NCBI GenBank assembly: GCA_012839295.1
Contig: DUNO01000018.1
Coordinates: 1 to 62,927, forward strand
DNA length: 62,927 nucleotides
Origin: Clostridiales bacterium
Lineage (GTDB): Bacteria > Bacillota > Clostridia > Lachnospirales > Lachnospiraceae
Direction: 5' to 3'
Shown piece after piece: positions 35,866 through 44,365 of the stretch. The number at the start of each line of letters is the position of its first letter. Position 1 is the stretch's first letter. The position numbers and the translations under genes were made by a program. A model generated the notes under the pieces. The model made no database searches, had not been told where the DNA came from, and saw only the letters and a list, made by a program, of their open reading frames with translations.

Positions 35866-36584
35866 CAATGATAAAAAAGGTAAAAGAGAACCTGTTCTTG
35901 GTAGTCGTGGCTTTAGCCTATATGGTCATGTTTATTACAAGCCCGGCAATGGGTATTGAATCAGTGAAAAGCAGCGGATATTATATCAAAGAGATGCTCA
36001 TGATTATGCCTGTTATTTTCATTCTGACGGCACTTTTGGATATATGGATTCCAAAGGAAAGAATCATGCAATATTTGGGTAAGGATTCCAAAGTGAAAGG
36101 AATTTTTCTCTCTTTGGTAGTCGGAAGTATTTCAGCAGGTCCAGTTTATGCCGCATTTCCAATGTGCGTCATGCTTCACAAAAAAGGAGCTTCCATTCGG
36201 AATATTGTCATTATATTAAGCTCGTGGGCTGTCATTAAGATTCCCATGCTCATCAATGAGGCAAAATTTTTAGGACCAAAATTCATGTGTATTCGATGGG
36301 TACTCACCATTATTGCCATTATTATTTTTTCGTGGATGGCAGACAAAATAATAAAAGATAACGATTTGCCGGGAGAGGAGCTGACACAAGCTGGGCTTCA
36401 TATCAATCGGGGCGCCTGCCTGGGTTGCACTCTCTGTGCAAATAACTATCCGGAATTATTTGAGATGAAAAACAAAAAGGCACTCGTAAAATCGTATAAG
36501 ACATTGGATATGGATAAACTGGAGAATGTAACAAAATCATGTCCGGTAAAGGCCATATCCTACAATGAGAACAAGGAAATGTAG
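35862..36584 (+). CDS. Permease fused to a C-terminal [4Fe-4S] ferredoxin domain
   Basis: A 240-residue membrane protein. The first 165 residues contain about five transmembrane segments with the conserved-looking core SISAGPVYAAFPMCVMLHKK. The last 60 residues are a one-cluster ferredoxin-like domain with Cys186, Cys189, Cys192 and Cys227 in CLGCTLC and SCPVKAI. The domain should face the cytoplasm. The start overlaps the previous permease by 4 bp. A redox domain on a permease suggests transport coupled to, or gated by, electron supply. The combination with Crp, cupin and a partner permease is not one I can assign to a known pathway. Confidence 0.75.
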   Translation: MTMIKKVKENLFLVVVALAYMVMFITSPAMGIESVKSSGYYIKEMLMIMPVIFILTALLDIWIPKERIMQYLGKDSKVKGIFLSLVVGSISAGPVYAAFPMCVMLHKKGASIRNIVIILSSWAVIKIPMLINEAKFLGPKFMCIRWVLTIIAIIIFSWMADKIIKDNDLPGEELTQAGLHINRGACLGCTLCANNYPELFEMKNKKALVKSYKTLDMDKLENVTKSCPVKAISYNENKEM

Positions 36585-36703
36585 GGTATAATAGTTGCGC
36601 TTTTTTACCCTGGCTGCTTTGGTGATGGAGGCTTCCTGTGAATACAAAAGTTCTCAAGGAGCCGCCACTACACCGTGACGATTATCATCTCACAGCCTGC
36701 TTG

Positions 36704-38200
36704 TTATTCCACCTCGAGCTTCATCCAGAAGCGGACGCCTGTCGTGGTATTTTCGATTCCGTACGCGGCACCATGCCGGTCAAGGATCATTTTTACAATA
36801 TATAGCCCGAGGCCGCTTCCTCCCGTCCGCCGGTTCCGGGAAGCCTCCGCCCGGTAAAATGCTTCAAACACACGGGGCAGCGATTCCTCCGGGATATGGG
36901 AGCCTCCGTTTTCCACGGAAAGAGCCACCCCCTCCGCTGTTTTCTTTAGTACAACAGACAGCTTAGCCCCATCCGGTGCATAGAAAATAGCGTTGGACAA
37001 AACATTGTCCAGAACCTTTTTCACCAGCAAGGGATCGGCATAAATTACAGGAACCGGCTCCAGGGAGGTATTTAGCTCCATTTCCTTTTGAAGGATCAGC
37101 TCCCCGTCCAAATCCAAATGCTTTAAAACCAGCTCCCGAAGATCCACGGGCTGCTTTTTCAATTCAAAGCCATTGGATTCCATACGGGATACTGTAAGGA
37201 TTTCCTGTACCAGCCCCTCCATCCGTCCGGTAACTCCCAGCGCCTTTGCCAGATACTTATCCTTGTCCTGATAGACATCCACTCCTTCCAGCATACCAGT
37301 GAGCTGTCCCTTTAGAATGGTAACAGGTGTTTTTAATTCATGGGAAGCCGCGGAGAAAAAAGCAAGGCGCTGGCGCTCCACCTCCCTCTCCCGGTCAATA
37401 TCCTGCTGGAGCGCCTCATTAGCCTCCTGCAAATCACGGAGTGCCGCTGACAGATGCTCTGACAGGTCATTCAGGTTCCTGCCCAGCACACCGATCTCAT
37501 CCTGGCGCTTTTCACTGCATTTCCAGCTAAAATCAAGTCCTGCCATATGCTGTGAAATATCACTGATCCGGACAATGGGGCGGGTGATGTACCGGGAATA
37601 AAACATGGAGCACAGTACGGAGAATATCAGCATTACGCCAAGCAGCAACGGAGCAACCTCCCTCAAGGCTTGAACCGTCTGGTTTGTTTTTATTGTTTGT
37701 GGTGAAACATAAAGAGAATTGACCTCTGACTGGCCTTGAAGCGAAAATGTATATGACAATCCGGACCAGTCATCGGATACTACTGCCCCTTCCTCCTTTA
37801 TAATCGTAAATCCCCTCACATCCTCCTTCATAACTATTTCGTCTACCGTTGCCATTGTAACCGTGGTCACAATACCCCCACTCCCATAACCGAAGTTAGC
37901 AGTATATTTTGATGGTATATCTAACAGCTCACCATCTTTTCCCTTGACCATCACTTCGGCACCGGTATCCATGATAAAGCGGTCAATAATTGCTCCGCAT
38001 TCCTCCACTGTAGTTTGCTCCAGCTTTTCCGGCAATTCATCTGCCTGTTTCTGAAAATCGCTTGTTATAATAGAAATATAGCTGGTAGGCGTTACCTGGA
38101 CAATAATCCCATAGGTCATGGCGCTGGCTGCCAGCAGGATCAGACTTGTGATGAGAAAAATCCGCAGGGTCAGGCTTACTCTAATTTTTCTTTGCAACAC
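36704..38200 (-). CDS. HAMP-domain sensor histidine kinase
   Basis: A membrane kinase of about 498 residues. The first transmembrane segment is near residues 11-33 and the second about 185-205, flanking an extracytoplasmic domain. A HAMP region (SRYITRPIVRISDISQHMAG) follows. The phospho-His is in FFSAASHELKTPVTILKG, and ATP-binding motifs are VLSNAIFYAPDGA and TGGSGLGLYIVKMI. The frame extends to 38287, but that would overlap the regulator gene by over 100 bp. The GTG at 38200 behind a G-rich site (GGGGGGTGGG) is preferred and overlaps by 20 bp. It is paired with an OmpR-type regulator. The sensed signal is unknown. Confidence 0.85.
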   Translation of the reverse strand: MLQRKIRVSLTLRIFLITSLILLAASAMTYGIIVQVTPTSYISIITSDFQKQADELPEKLEQTTVEECGAIIDRFIMDTGAEVMVKGKDGELLDIPSKYTANFGYGSGGIVTTVTMATVDEIVMKEDVRGFTIIKEEGAVVSDDWSGLSYTFSLQGQSEVNSLYVSPQTIKTNQTVQALREVAPLLLGVMLIFSVLCSMFYSRYITRPIVRISDISQHMAGLDFSWKCSEKRQDEIGVLGRNLNDLSEHLSAALRDLQEANEALQQDIDREREVERQRLAFFSAASHELKTPVTILKGQLTGMLEGVDVYQDKDKYLAKALGVTGRMEGLVQEILTVSRMESNGFELKKQPVDLRELVLKHLDLDGELILQKEMELNTSLEPVPVIYADPLLVKKVLDNVLSNAIFYAPDGAKLSVVLKKTAEGVALSVENGGSHIPEESLPRVFEAFYRAEASRNRRTGGSGLGLYIVKMILDRHGAAYGIENTTTGVRFWMKLEVE

Positions 38201-38846
38201 GGTATCCCACCCCCCGAACAGTCTCGACACAATCGGTCTGCAGCTTTTTCCGCAGATTTTTAATATGGCTGTCCACGATACGCTCATCTCCCAGGAATTC
38301 GTAGCTCCATATCCGGTTCAGCAGCACTTCCCGGGTCAAAACCCGGCCCGGGGCTTTGATCAGCTCAACCAGAAGGTCAAACTCCCGCTGGGTCAGTTCC
38401 ACCAGCTCACTCCCCACCCGGCAGCTCCTCTCGTCCAGATCAAGCAAAATATCCTGATAGGAAATCCGCCTGCTCTCCAGCCCGCCACCAAAACGCCGTA
38501 ATACTGCCGCAATCTTACGCAGCAGTATTGGCATGGAAAATGGCTTAGTCACATAATCATCCACATGTAAATCGAATCCCTTAATCTGCTCTGCTTCCCC
38601 ATCCAGGGCAGTCAGCATAATGATTGGCACCGCAGATTCTCTCCTCAGCAGCTCACAGACGCCAAAGCCATCAATCTTTGGGAGCATAATATCTAAAAGT
38701 ACCAGATCAAAAGAGCCTTCACGGAAAGCTCCAACCGCCTCGATACCGTCATCTGCAACCGAAACTGCATAGCCTTCATTGTGCAGATACGCAGTCAGCA
38801 GCTCCTGGATTTCCGGTTCATCTTCCACCACTAAAATGCTTTTCAT
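38181..38846 (-). CDS. OmpR/PhoB-family response regulator
   Basis: A 221-residue regulator. The receiver domain has VVEDEPEIQ, phospho-acceptor Asp in LVLLDIMLPK (about residue 53) and Lys in DDYVTKPF. The winged-helix domain has LTQREFDLLVELIKAPGRVLTRE and the C-terminal TVRGVGYRV. It is the first gene of the pair with the HAMP kinase. Two TTCATGMAAA-type direct repeats 40 nt apart lie upstream and may be its own binding sites. Targets could include the nearby ABC exporter, but there is no sequence proof. Confidence 0.88.
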   Translation of the reverse strand: MKSILVVEDEPEIQELLTAYLHNEGYAVSVADDGIEAVGAFREGSFDLVLLDIMLPKIDGFGVCELLRRESAVPIIMLTALDGEAEQIKGFDLHVDDYVTKPFSMPILLRKIAAVLRRFGGGLESRRISYQDILLDLDERSCRVGSELVELTQREFDLLVELIKAPGRVLTREVLLNRIWSYEFLGDERIVDSHIKNLRKKLQTDCVETVRGVGYRVAKKN

Positions 38847-38950
38847 CTTTCCTCACCTCTTCTATGGGAAAGTATAGCATGGGATTATGGATTTTGCATG
38901 AATTTTATATATAATCTTTGAGTTTTCATGAACTTTGAAACGGCCTCGGT

Positions 38951-39274
38951 TTAGTCTAAATGGTAAACCTCTTCCATAGCTGCCCACCATTCTCCTTCCT
39001 TTCTCGTATCCAGGGGAGTTTGGAAGGGCTTAACCAGATCCCACCACCTTTGTGTAGTTTCATCGGCTGCCATTTTTTCCATATCTGCCCCATAATCTTC
39101 ACCTACATATTCAAAATAGCTAAACAGCAATCCGTCCTTATAATAAATCGAATAATTCTGAATGTTACACTCCTTAATCATCGCATTCACTTTCTCCCAG
39201 GGATGGGCATGATGATAGATATAATCCTCCAGCTTATCCGGTTTTACTGCAATCACAGATCCATATCTCTTCAT
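38951..39274 (-). CDS. rhaM: L-rhamnose mutarotase
   Basis: A protein of about 107 residues that interconverts alpha- and beta-anomers of L-rhamnose. Family key positions Tyr18, His22 (YIYHHAHPWEKV), Tyr41 and the late WWDL are present. AGGAGG lies before the ATG at 39274, so the long upstream extension of the frame is not used. It is the last gene of the second sugar-transport operon, 19 nt after the UroD-family gene. This is the only direct clue that the operon's sugar may be rhamnose or a related deoxy-hexose. Confidence 0.85.
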   Translation of the reverse strand: MKRYGSVIAVKPDKLEDYIYHHAHPWEKVNAMIKECNIQNYSIYYKDGLLFSYFEYVGEDYGADMEKMAADETTQRWWDLVKPFQTPLDTRKEGEWWAAMEEVYHLD

Positions 39275-39293
39275 GGGAATACCTCCTGTTAAA

Positions 39294-40343
39294 TCAACTC
39301 TTTTCGTAAATCTTCTGTGCCTCGTCAAACAGTGCCTTAATATTCTTAGGCGGAACATCCGGGAGAATAGCCTCATGGCTTGGAGAGATAATCAGTCCCG
39401 TAGGAAACAGGCTTCTCAATTCCCTTACCTTCCCCCTTACATCCTCTGCACTTCCATGCACTAACAGCTCCTGGGTATCAACACCTCCGCAGAAGGCTAC
39501 CTTTCCTTCAAATTTTTCCTTTAGGTTCTGAGGATCCATGCCTGCTGCCAAGGCCTGGATCGGATGCACCACATCCACTCCGGCTTCAATCAGATCCGGG
39601 ATAATATCAATAATGGATCCGCAGGAATGGTAAATTACTTTAAGCCCGTAGGAATGGGCCTGTTCCACAAGCTTTTTGCAGCCCGGCATAACAAATTCTC
39701 TTACCATCTCCGGAGATATCATCAGTCCTCTCTGGCTTCCCATATCATTACCGATTAACACTGCATGGAGTTTTCCCCGGGTAGCTTCATAAAATATTTT
39801 ATTTGCCTTTAAATAAAACTCCAGTACCTTCTCATTCACAGCTTCGTAAATCTCCGGGTTGGCTACCATATTCATCAATGCAGTCTCCATGCCAAAGGCT
39901 GCGCAGGTATCCTGGAAATGGGCCGACCACATAATCCCCAAGCCCACCTTGTCCTCCGGCGCGCTATCCGCTCTTCTTTTGCATTCTGCCACATCGATGT
40001 ATTTTTCCGGATCCGGCCATGGGAAGAATTCCAGATCCTCTAATTCCTCAGCCTCTGCAAAGCACCCCGGTGTAGTAAGGGTCCTTTCCTCCGCATCCAC
40101 ATCGCTTCCGTTCATGTACCAATCAAAAGCCGCGTAGATTGCACTTGCCGTCTCAGATTTGTAAGGCACCTCGACCGCATAAAAATCATCACCGACCGCC
40201 AGCTTTAACTCATGAATATTCTTTACCCCGTAGCATTCAAATAGGGCTGGCTGGGCATGAATATCCGGCATTCCCAACCAGGCTGCAGGCCGGTCTGCAG
40301 GCCGTCCTTCTACTGTTGCATAAAATCTTTCTATACTATCCAT
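39294..40343 (-). CDS. Uroporphyrinogen decarboxylase (URO-D) family protein
   Basis: A 349-residue TIM-barrel protein of the URO-D/cobalamin methyltransferase family. The HSCG motif in LKVIYHSCGSIIDI and the GKVAFCGGVDTQELL segment are typical of the metal-binding, methyltransferase-like branch rather than true HemE. It is placed between a ribose-type permease gene and rhaM, with AGGAGG before the ATG. A haem role is therefore unlikely. A function in sugar or methyl-sugar metabolism is inferred from context only. Confidence 0.75.
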   Translation of the reverse strand: MDSIERFYATVEGRPADRPAAWLGMPDIHAQPALFECYGVKNIHELKLAVGDDFYAVEVPYKSETASAIYAAFDWYMNGSDVDAEERTLTTPGCFAEAEELEDLEFFPWPDPEKYIDVAECKRRADSAPEDKVGLGIMWSAHFQDTCAAFGMETALMNMVANPEIYEAVNEKVLEFYLKANKIFYEATRGKLHAVLIGNDMGSQRGLMISPEMVREFVMPGCKKLVEQAHSYGLKVIYHSCGSIIDIIPDLIEAGVDVVHPIQALAAGMDPQNLKEKFEGKVAFCGGVDTQELLVHGSAEDVRGKVRELRSLFPTGLIISPSHEAILPDVPPKNIKALFDEAQKIYEKS

Positions 40344-40392
40344 AAGCTACCTCCTCCTATATTTTGGTGAAAATAAATTTTCAATATCCGTT

Positions 40393-40409
40393 GGATTATC
40401 ATATAATCC
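40393..40409 (-). other. Intercistronic hairpin between permease and URO-D genes
   Basis: The perfect 7-bp arms GGATTAT/ATAATCC with a 3-nt loop lie in the 111-nt gap. There is no T-run on the minus strand. It may protect or tune the upstream transporter mRNA. Confidence 0.4.
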
Positions 40410-40454
40410 GTTTTCTTATTCTTCTATTTTATATCCTGCCTCTAAGCCCCATCC

Positions 40455-41399
40455 TTAATTATGCGCACGCTTCTGAATGCTGTTTATGATAACTGCCAGG
40501 AAAATAACCAGCCCTTTGATAACACTTTGCATATATGCATTTACTCCCAGCAATACCATGCCGTTTGCCAGAATTCCGACGAAAAGCAGACCAATAACGG
40601 TTCCTCCCAGCTTTCCTTCCCCTCCGGCCATATTAGTACCGCCGATGATAGCTCCCGCGATTGCATCCATTTCCCAGCCATTCGCACAGGTAGGGTCGCC
40701 GGAACGCACCTTGGAGGTCAACAGGATGGCCGCAACACCGCATAGGGCAGACGATATTACAAAGACCATGGTTTTTACCCGTTCCACATTAATACCGGAA
40801 AGTCTCGCGGATTCCTCATTGCTGCCAATTGCATAAATAGAGCGCCCAAATGCGGTATATTTCATGATGTACACAAATACAGCGTAAAATACGATCATGT
40901 ATAATACCAGAAAAGGTACACCTGCAACACTTTTTGCTGCAATACCGCCAAAGGCATCCGGTAAGCCTGCCTTCGGATATCCTCCGGTAATCGTTTGTGC
41001 CAATCCCCGAAATGCCTGCATGAGCGCCAACGTTACCAGAAAGGAGTGTAATTTTAGCTTGGCAGTTACTCCCCCTGATATGAATCCAATGACTGCACCA
41101 ATGAGGACCACTAATATAATAGCAATCCAAACCGGAACCCCGGAAGCCATCAGCATTGCACCGATGACGGAGCAAAAGGCAACAATGGATCCGACACTCA
41201 AATCTATATTCCCGCTGATAATAATCATGGTCATACCAATTGCAACGATGGATTGAATTGATATTTGCTTTAAGATAGTCATGACATTGTTCAAGGTCAG
41301 GAACTTATCGTTCGCTACCGTCAGGGTAATGACCATGAACACCAGAACTATGTACATGATATATTTCATCACAAAATCTTTTATCTTTATATTTTTCAT
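40455..41399 (-). CDS. Ribose/xylose-type sugar ABC transporter permease
   Basis: A 314-residue membrane protein of the CUT2 permease family, with eight to ten hydrophobic segments. Motifs NIDLSVGSIVAFCSVIGAML, AFGRSIYAIGSNEESARLSGINVERVK and GAIIGGTNMAGGEGKLGGTVIG are hallmarks of RbsC. GGAGG precedes the ATG. It follows the dual-domain ATPase gene by 61 nt. One permease gene is enough because CUT2 systems use a homodimer. Confidence 0.9.
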   Translation of the reverse strand: MKNIKIKDFVMKYIMYIVLVFMVITLTVANDKFLTLNNVMTILKQISIQSIVAIGMTMIIISGNIDLSVGSIVAFCSVIGAMLMASGVPVWIAIILVVLIGAVIGFISGGVTAKLKLHSFLVTLALMQAFRGLAQTITGGYPKAGLPDAFGGIAAKSVAGVPFLVLYMIVFYAVFVYIMKYTAFGRSIYAIGSNEESARLSGINVERVKTMVFVISSALCGVAAILLTSKVRSGDPTCANGWEMDAIAGAIIGGTNMAGGEGKLGGTVIGLLFVGILANGMVLLGVNAYMQSVIKGLVIFLAVIINSIQKRAHN

Positions 41400-41460
41400 C
41401 CTTCTGCCTCCAAACCAACAAGATGAATCAGTAAACCAATTCCCTTATTCTGTATTAAAT

Positions 41461-42963
41461 TCATACTGCCTGCTTTCTAGTTGCATAATCTAACAGGATA
41501 TCCTGGGTAACCTCTTGATTGTCCAGCTCTCCTGTCTTTTTTCCCTGTGCCAATACCATAATTCTATCTGATACCTGTATTACCTCCGGAAGCTCGGAAG
41601 AGATCATAATAATGCCCATGCCCTGCTCTGCCAGCTGGTTGATTAAGTCATAGATTTGGTTTTTGGAACCGATATCAATTCCTCTGGTAGGTTCATCCAT
41701 AATTAAGATCTTTGGCTCCGTGGCCAACCACTTGGCAATAACGACCTTCTGTTGGTTTCCTCCGGATAAATTATGGGCCTTCTGTCCGCTATCCCTGCAC
41801 TTTATTTTTAAGGACTGGATATATTCCTCCATCAGCCGTACTTCCTTCTTCAAATCCAGTCCGATTATTCTCTTCAGCTTATCCAAAATAGTCATTCCCA
41901 AATTGGTATGCAAAGGCATATTTAGAATGAGTCCTTCTTCCTTCCTGTCTTCGGTAATGAATCCGATTCCGGCTTTTTTAGCATCGGCGGGACTATGGAT
42001 CACGGTTTTCTTGCCATGAATAAAGATCTCTCCGCTATCCTTTTGGTCTACTCCAAAGATTGCCCTGACTAACTCCGTTCTTCCGGCACCGGCAAGCCCT
42101 GCGATCCCCAATACCTCTCCCTTATGGAGCAGGAAGTTAATATTTTGAAATTTCGTGCCGGAGGAGAAGTTTTTGATTTCCATCAGCACTTCATCCGTGG
42201 AGCACGGCTTTCTCTTGGTTTCAACCATACTGGTACCAACCATGTTTTCTATGATAACCTTTTTTGGCGCCTCCTCTATATCCATGGTCCTGATATACCT
42301 ACCATCCCTAAAAACCGAGATTCTATCTGCGATTATGGGTAATTCCTCCAGTCTGTGGGATACATAGATAATTCCAATTCCCTTTTCCTTCAAGCCCTTA
42401 ATCACCTTGAACATATTTTCGATGTCGTTGTCCGACAGGGATGCGGTCGGCTCATCCATAATCAATACTTTGATATCGTTGGATAATGCCTTTGCAATTT
42501 CCACCAACTGCTTTTGGGCCACACTCAAATTGCCCACTATGGCTTCCGGCTTAATATCGCTTTCCAGCTTATCCAGGATTTTCTGGGCATTGTTTTGAAT
42601 TTCCTGCCACTGGATCTTCTCAATTGGTCCATATTGTCTCCGAATCAGCTTTCCCAGATAAATATTTTCCGCAACAGACAAGGTATTAATCAGGCTGAAT
42701 TCCTGATAAACAGCGCTGATTCCTAACTTTCTTGCTTCAAAGGTGGATTTTACATGTATTTCCTTGTCCCCCAGGTAGATATGGCCTTCATCATTTGAAT
42801 AGGCTCCTGTAATAATTTTAATCAGCGTACTTTTCCCTGCACCGTTTGCCCCTACCAGTGCATGCACCTCACCACTTCTAAGTTCTAATTCTGCCTGATC
42901 CAGTGCAAGCGTTCCGCCAAATCTCTTGCTGACTCCTTTTGCACGTAAGATAGTTTCCGTCAT
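41461..42963 (-). CDS. CUT2 sugar ABC transporter dual ATPase (RbsA/MglA type)
   Basis: A protein of about 500 residues with two ABC domains. The first has Walker A GANGAGKST, LSVAQKQLVEIAKAL and LIMDEPTASLSD. The second has GLAGAGRTELVRAIFG in place of Walker A, LSGGNQQKVVIAKWL and LIMDEPTRGIDIGSK. GGAGG precedes the ATG at 42963, four codons inside the longer frame. The same gene type survives only as a fragment at 16.6 kb. It works with the RbsC-like permease and the binding protein encoded immediately upstream. Confidence 0.9.
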   Translation of the reverse strand: MTETILRAKGVSKRFGGTLALDQAELELRSGEVHALVGANGAGKSTLIKIITGAYSNDEGHIYLGDKEIHVKSTFEARKLGISAVYQEFSLINTLSVAENIYLGKLIRRQYGPIEKIQWQEIQNNAQKILDKLESDIKPEAIVGNLSVAQKQLVEIAKALSNDIKVLIMDEPTASLSDNDIENMFKVIKGLKEKGIGIIYVSHRLEELPIIADRISVFRDGRYIRTMDIEEAPKKVIIENMVGTSMVETKRKPCSTDEVLMEIKNFSSGTKFQNINFLLHKGEVLGIAGLAGAGRTELVRAIFGVDQKDSGEIFIHGKKTVIHSPADAKKAGIGFITEDRKEEGLILNMPLHTNLGMTILDKLKRIIGLDLKKEVRLMEEYIQSLKIKCRDSGQKAHNLSGGNQQKVVIAKWLATEPKILIMDEPTRGIDIGSKNQIYDLINQLAEQGMGIIMISSELPEVIQVSDRIMVLAQGKKTGELDNQEVTQDILLDYATRKQAV

Positions 42964-43072
42964 AAAAACCTCCATTCTAATGAAGAACTACGAATTTGGG
43001 CACCCGCACAAATTTGCCATGTGGATTCAAAAATATTCACCATTGCTTCTATTTTCAGCCCTTCATGCCGGA

Positions 43073-43099
43073 AGGGATTCCAAATAGTTCGAAATCCCT
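43073..43099 (-). other. Hairpin between binding-protein and ATPase genes
   Basis: The arms AGGGATT/AATCCCT with a 13-nt loop sit just after the binding-protein stop codon. No full T-run follows. Such stems often stabilise the more abundant binding-protein mRNA. Confidence 0.45.
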
Positions 43100-43112
43100 C
43101 CCAGCTCTATTT

Positions 43113-44147
43113 TTATTCCACCAAGGATTTGTGATCCTCCACATACTTCTCTAATTCAGCTGTATCATCCCTTACGTAGGTCTTCAGTTCAATCAGCATG
43201 TTTTTCTCAAACTCTTCCTTCTTGTAAGCCTTAACTGCATTAGCAATGGCGTTATAGCCGATATCATAAGGCATCTGGGTCGTGATGGCCTGTAGCTTAA
43301 CGTCATCCCCCAGCATCGCCTTTGCAAGCTCAAGGCTCATATCGGTTCCCATAATTACGATATCCTTGTTGCCGGTATTTTGCATGTAAGCATTGCAGCC
43401 CAGCAGGGAGGTCTGGTTCCAAGCCCAGAAAATATCAACATCCGGATTAGCTGTCATAATCTGCTCCGTAATATCCATTCCTTCGTCCTGCATTTCAGCA
43501 TCCTGTTCCGCAACAACCTCAAGCCCCGGTACATTTGCAATGGCCTCCTTGAAGCCGTTGCACCGTTCCACACCAACCTCATAGCTATGGTTACCGAGGA
43601 TTGCAAGCTTACAGCCCTCCGGATAATTATCCTTTACATACTGTGCCACATACTCGCCGGTCAATTTGCCGAGATCATAGTTTGATACGCCTACAAATCC
43701 GTCTACCTCTGTATTTACGGTACAGTTCCAGGCAATTACGGGAAGCCCCGCCTCCTTTGCTGCCTCTACGGCTGCCACGGAAGCATCTGCGGACAGAGGA
43801 CAAATAGCAAGGGCATCGGCACCCTGTGCAATAAAGGTTGACACATTGTCTGATTCCTTGGAAACCTCATTATCCGAGCTAACAATATTAACCTTTACTC
43901 CCAGATCCTCTCCCGCTGCGTTCATTCCCTGCATAACTTCTGAAAACCACTCGCCGGAAGTATTCATAATTACGGAACCAATTGTAATTTTATCCCCTGC
44001 GGCCTTCTCGTCCGCTCCAGCAGCTCCCCCTTCTGCTGCTGCATTTGTAGCCGCGCTGCCTCCGGTTGCTTTTGAAGTGCCGCTACAGCCGCTTAAACTT
44101 GCAATGATTATTGCAATACATACCATAATACTAAATACCTTTTTCAT
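43113..44147 (-). CDS. Periplasmic-type sugar-binding lipoprotein (ribose-binding family)
   Basis: About 344 residues. The N-terminus has a hydrophobic stretch and lipobox ASLSGCSGT, followed by an Ala/Gly-rich linker. The type I fold is recognisable from TIGSVIMNTSGEWFSEVMQGM, DALAICPLSADASVAAVEAAKEAGLPVIAWN and GTDMSLELAKAMLGD. The start at 44147 (MKKVFSIM) follows GGAGGAAAG. It is the first gene of the transporter unit. A strong terminator separates it from the sensor-linked binding protein upstream. Confidence 0.88.
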   Translation of the reverse strand: MKKVFSIMVCIAIIIASLSGCSGTSKATGGSAATNAAAEGGAAGADEKAAGDKITIGSVIMNTSGEWFSEVMQGMNAAGEDLGVKVNIVSSDNEVSKESDNVSTFIAQGADALAICPLSADASVAAVEAAKEAGLPVIAWNCTVNTEVDGFVGVSNYDLGKLTGEYVAQYVKDNYPEGCKLAILGNHSYEVGVERCNGFKEAIANVPGLEVVAEQDAEMQDEGMDITEQIMTANPDVDIFWAWNQTSLLGCNAYMQNTGNKDIVIMGTDMSLELAKAMLGDDVKLQAITTQMPYDIGYNAIANAVKAYKKEEFEKNMLIELKTYVRDDTAELEKYVEDHKSLVE

Positions 44148-44212
44148 CTCTTTCCTCCACACATTATTAGATATTAAACCCGTTCCTCTTGGTTACATCC
44201 CCATATTACTTC

Positions 44213-44254
44213 AAAAAAACAAAGACATGAATTCAAAAAATTCATGTCTTTGTT
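44213..44254 (-). terminator. Strong intrinsic terminator after the sensor-linked binding protein
   Basis: The perfect 16-bp arms AACAAAGACATGAATT/AATTCATGTCTTTGTT with a 5-nt loop are followed by a T-run on the minus strand. It separates the kinase/regulator/binding-protein transcript from the transporter transcript. Confidence 0.85.
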
Positions 44255-44365
44255 CAAATAATTCATATTGGGTAGTGCGATCCAATCATTCCGGCACAGG
44301 CAGCCAAAGTTTTTCTGGTTCCTCCGCCAAGTCTGATACAAATTTAATAAACGGCCCATAATGAC

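Noticed and set aside
36585-36703. Missing second half of the mini-ferredoxin on the far side of the crp-permease cassette
   Set aside because: I looked for a CxxCxxC-encoding stretch in all frames here and found none. A simple insertion into the ferredoxin gene is not demonstrated.
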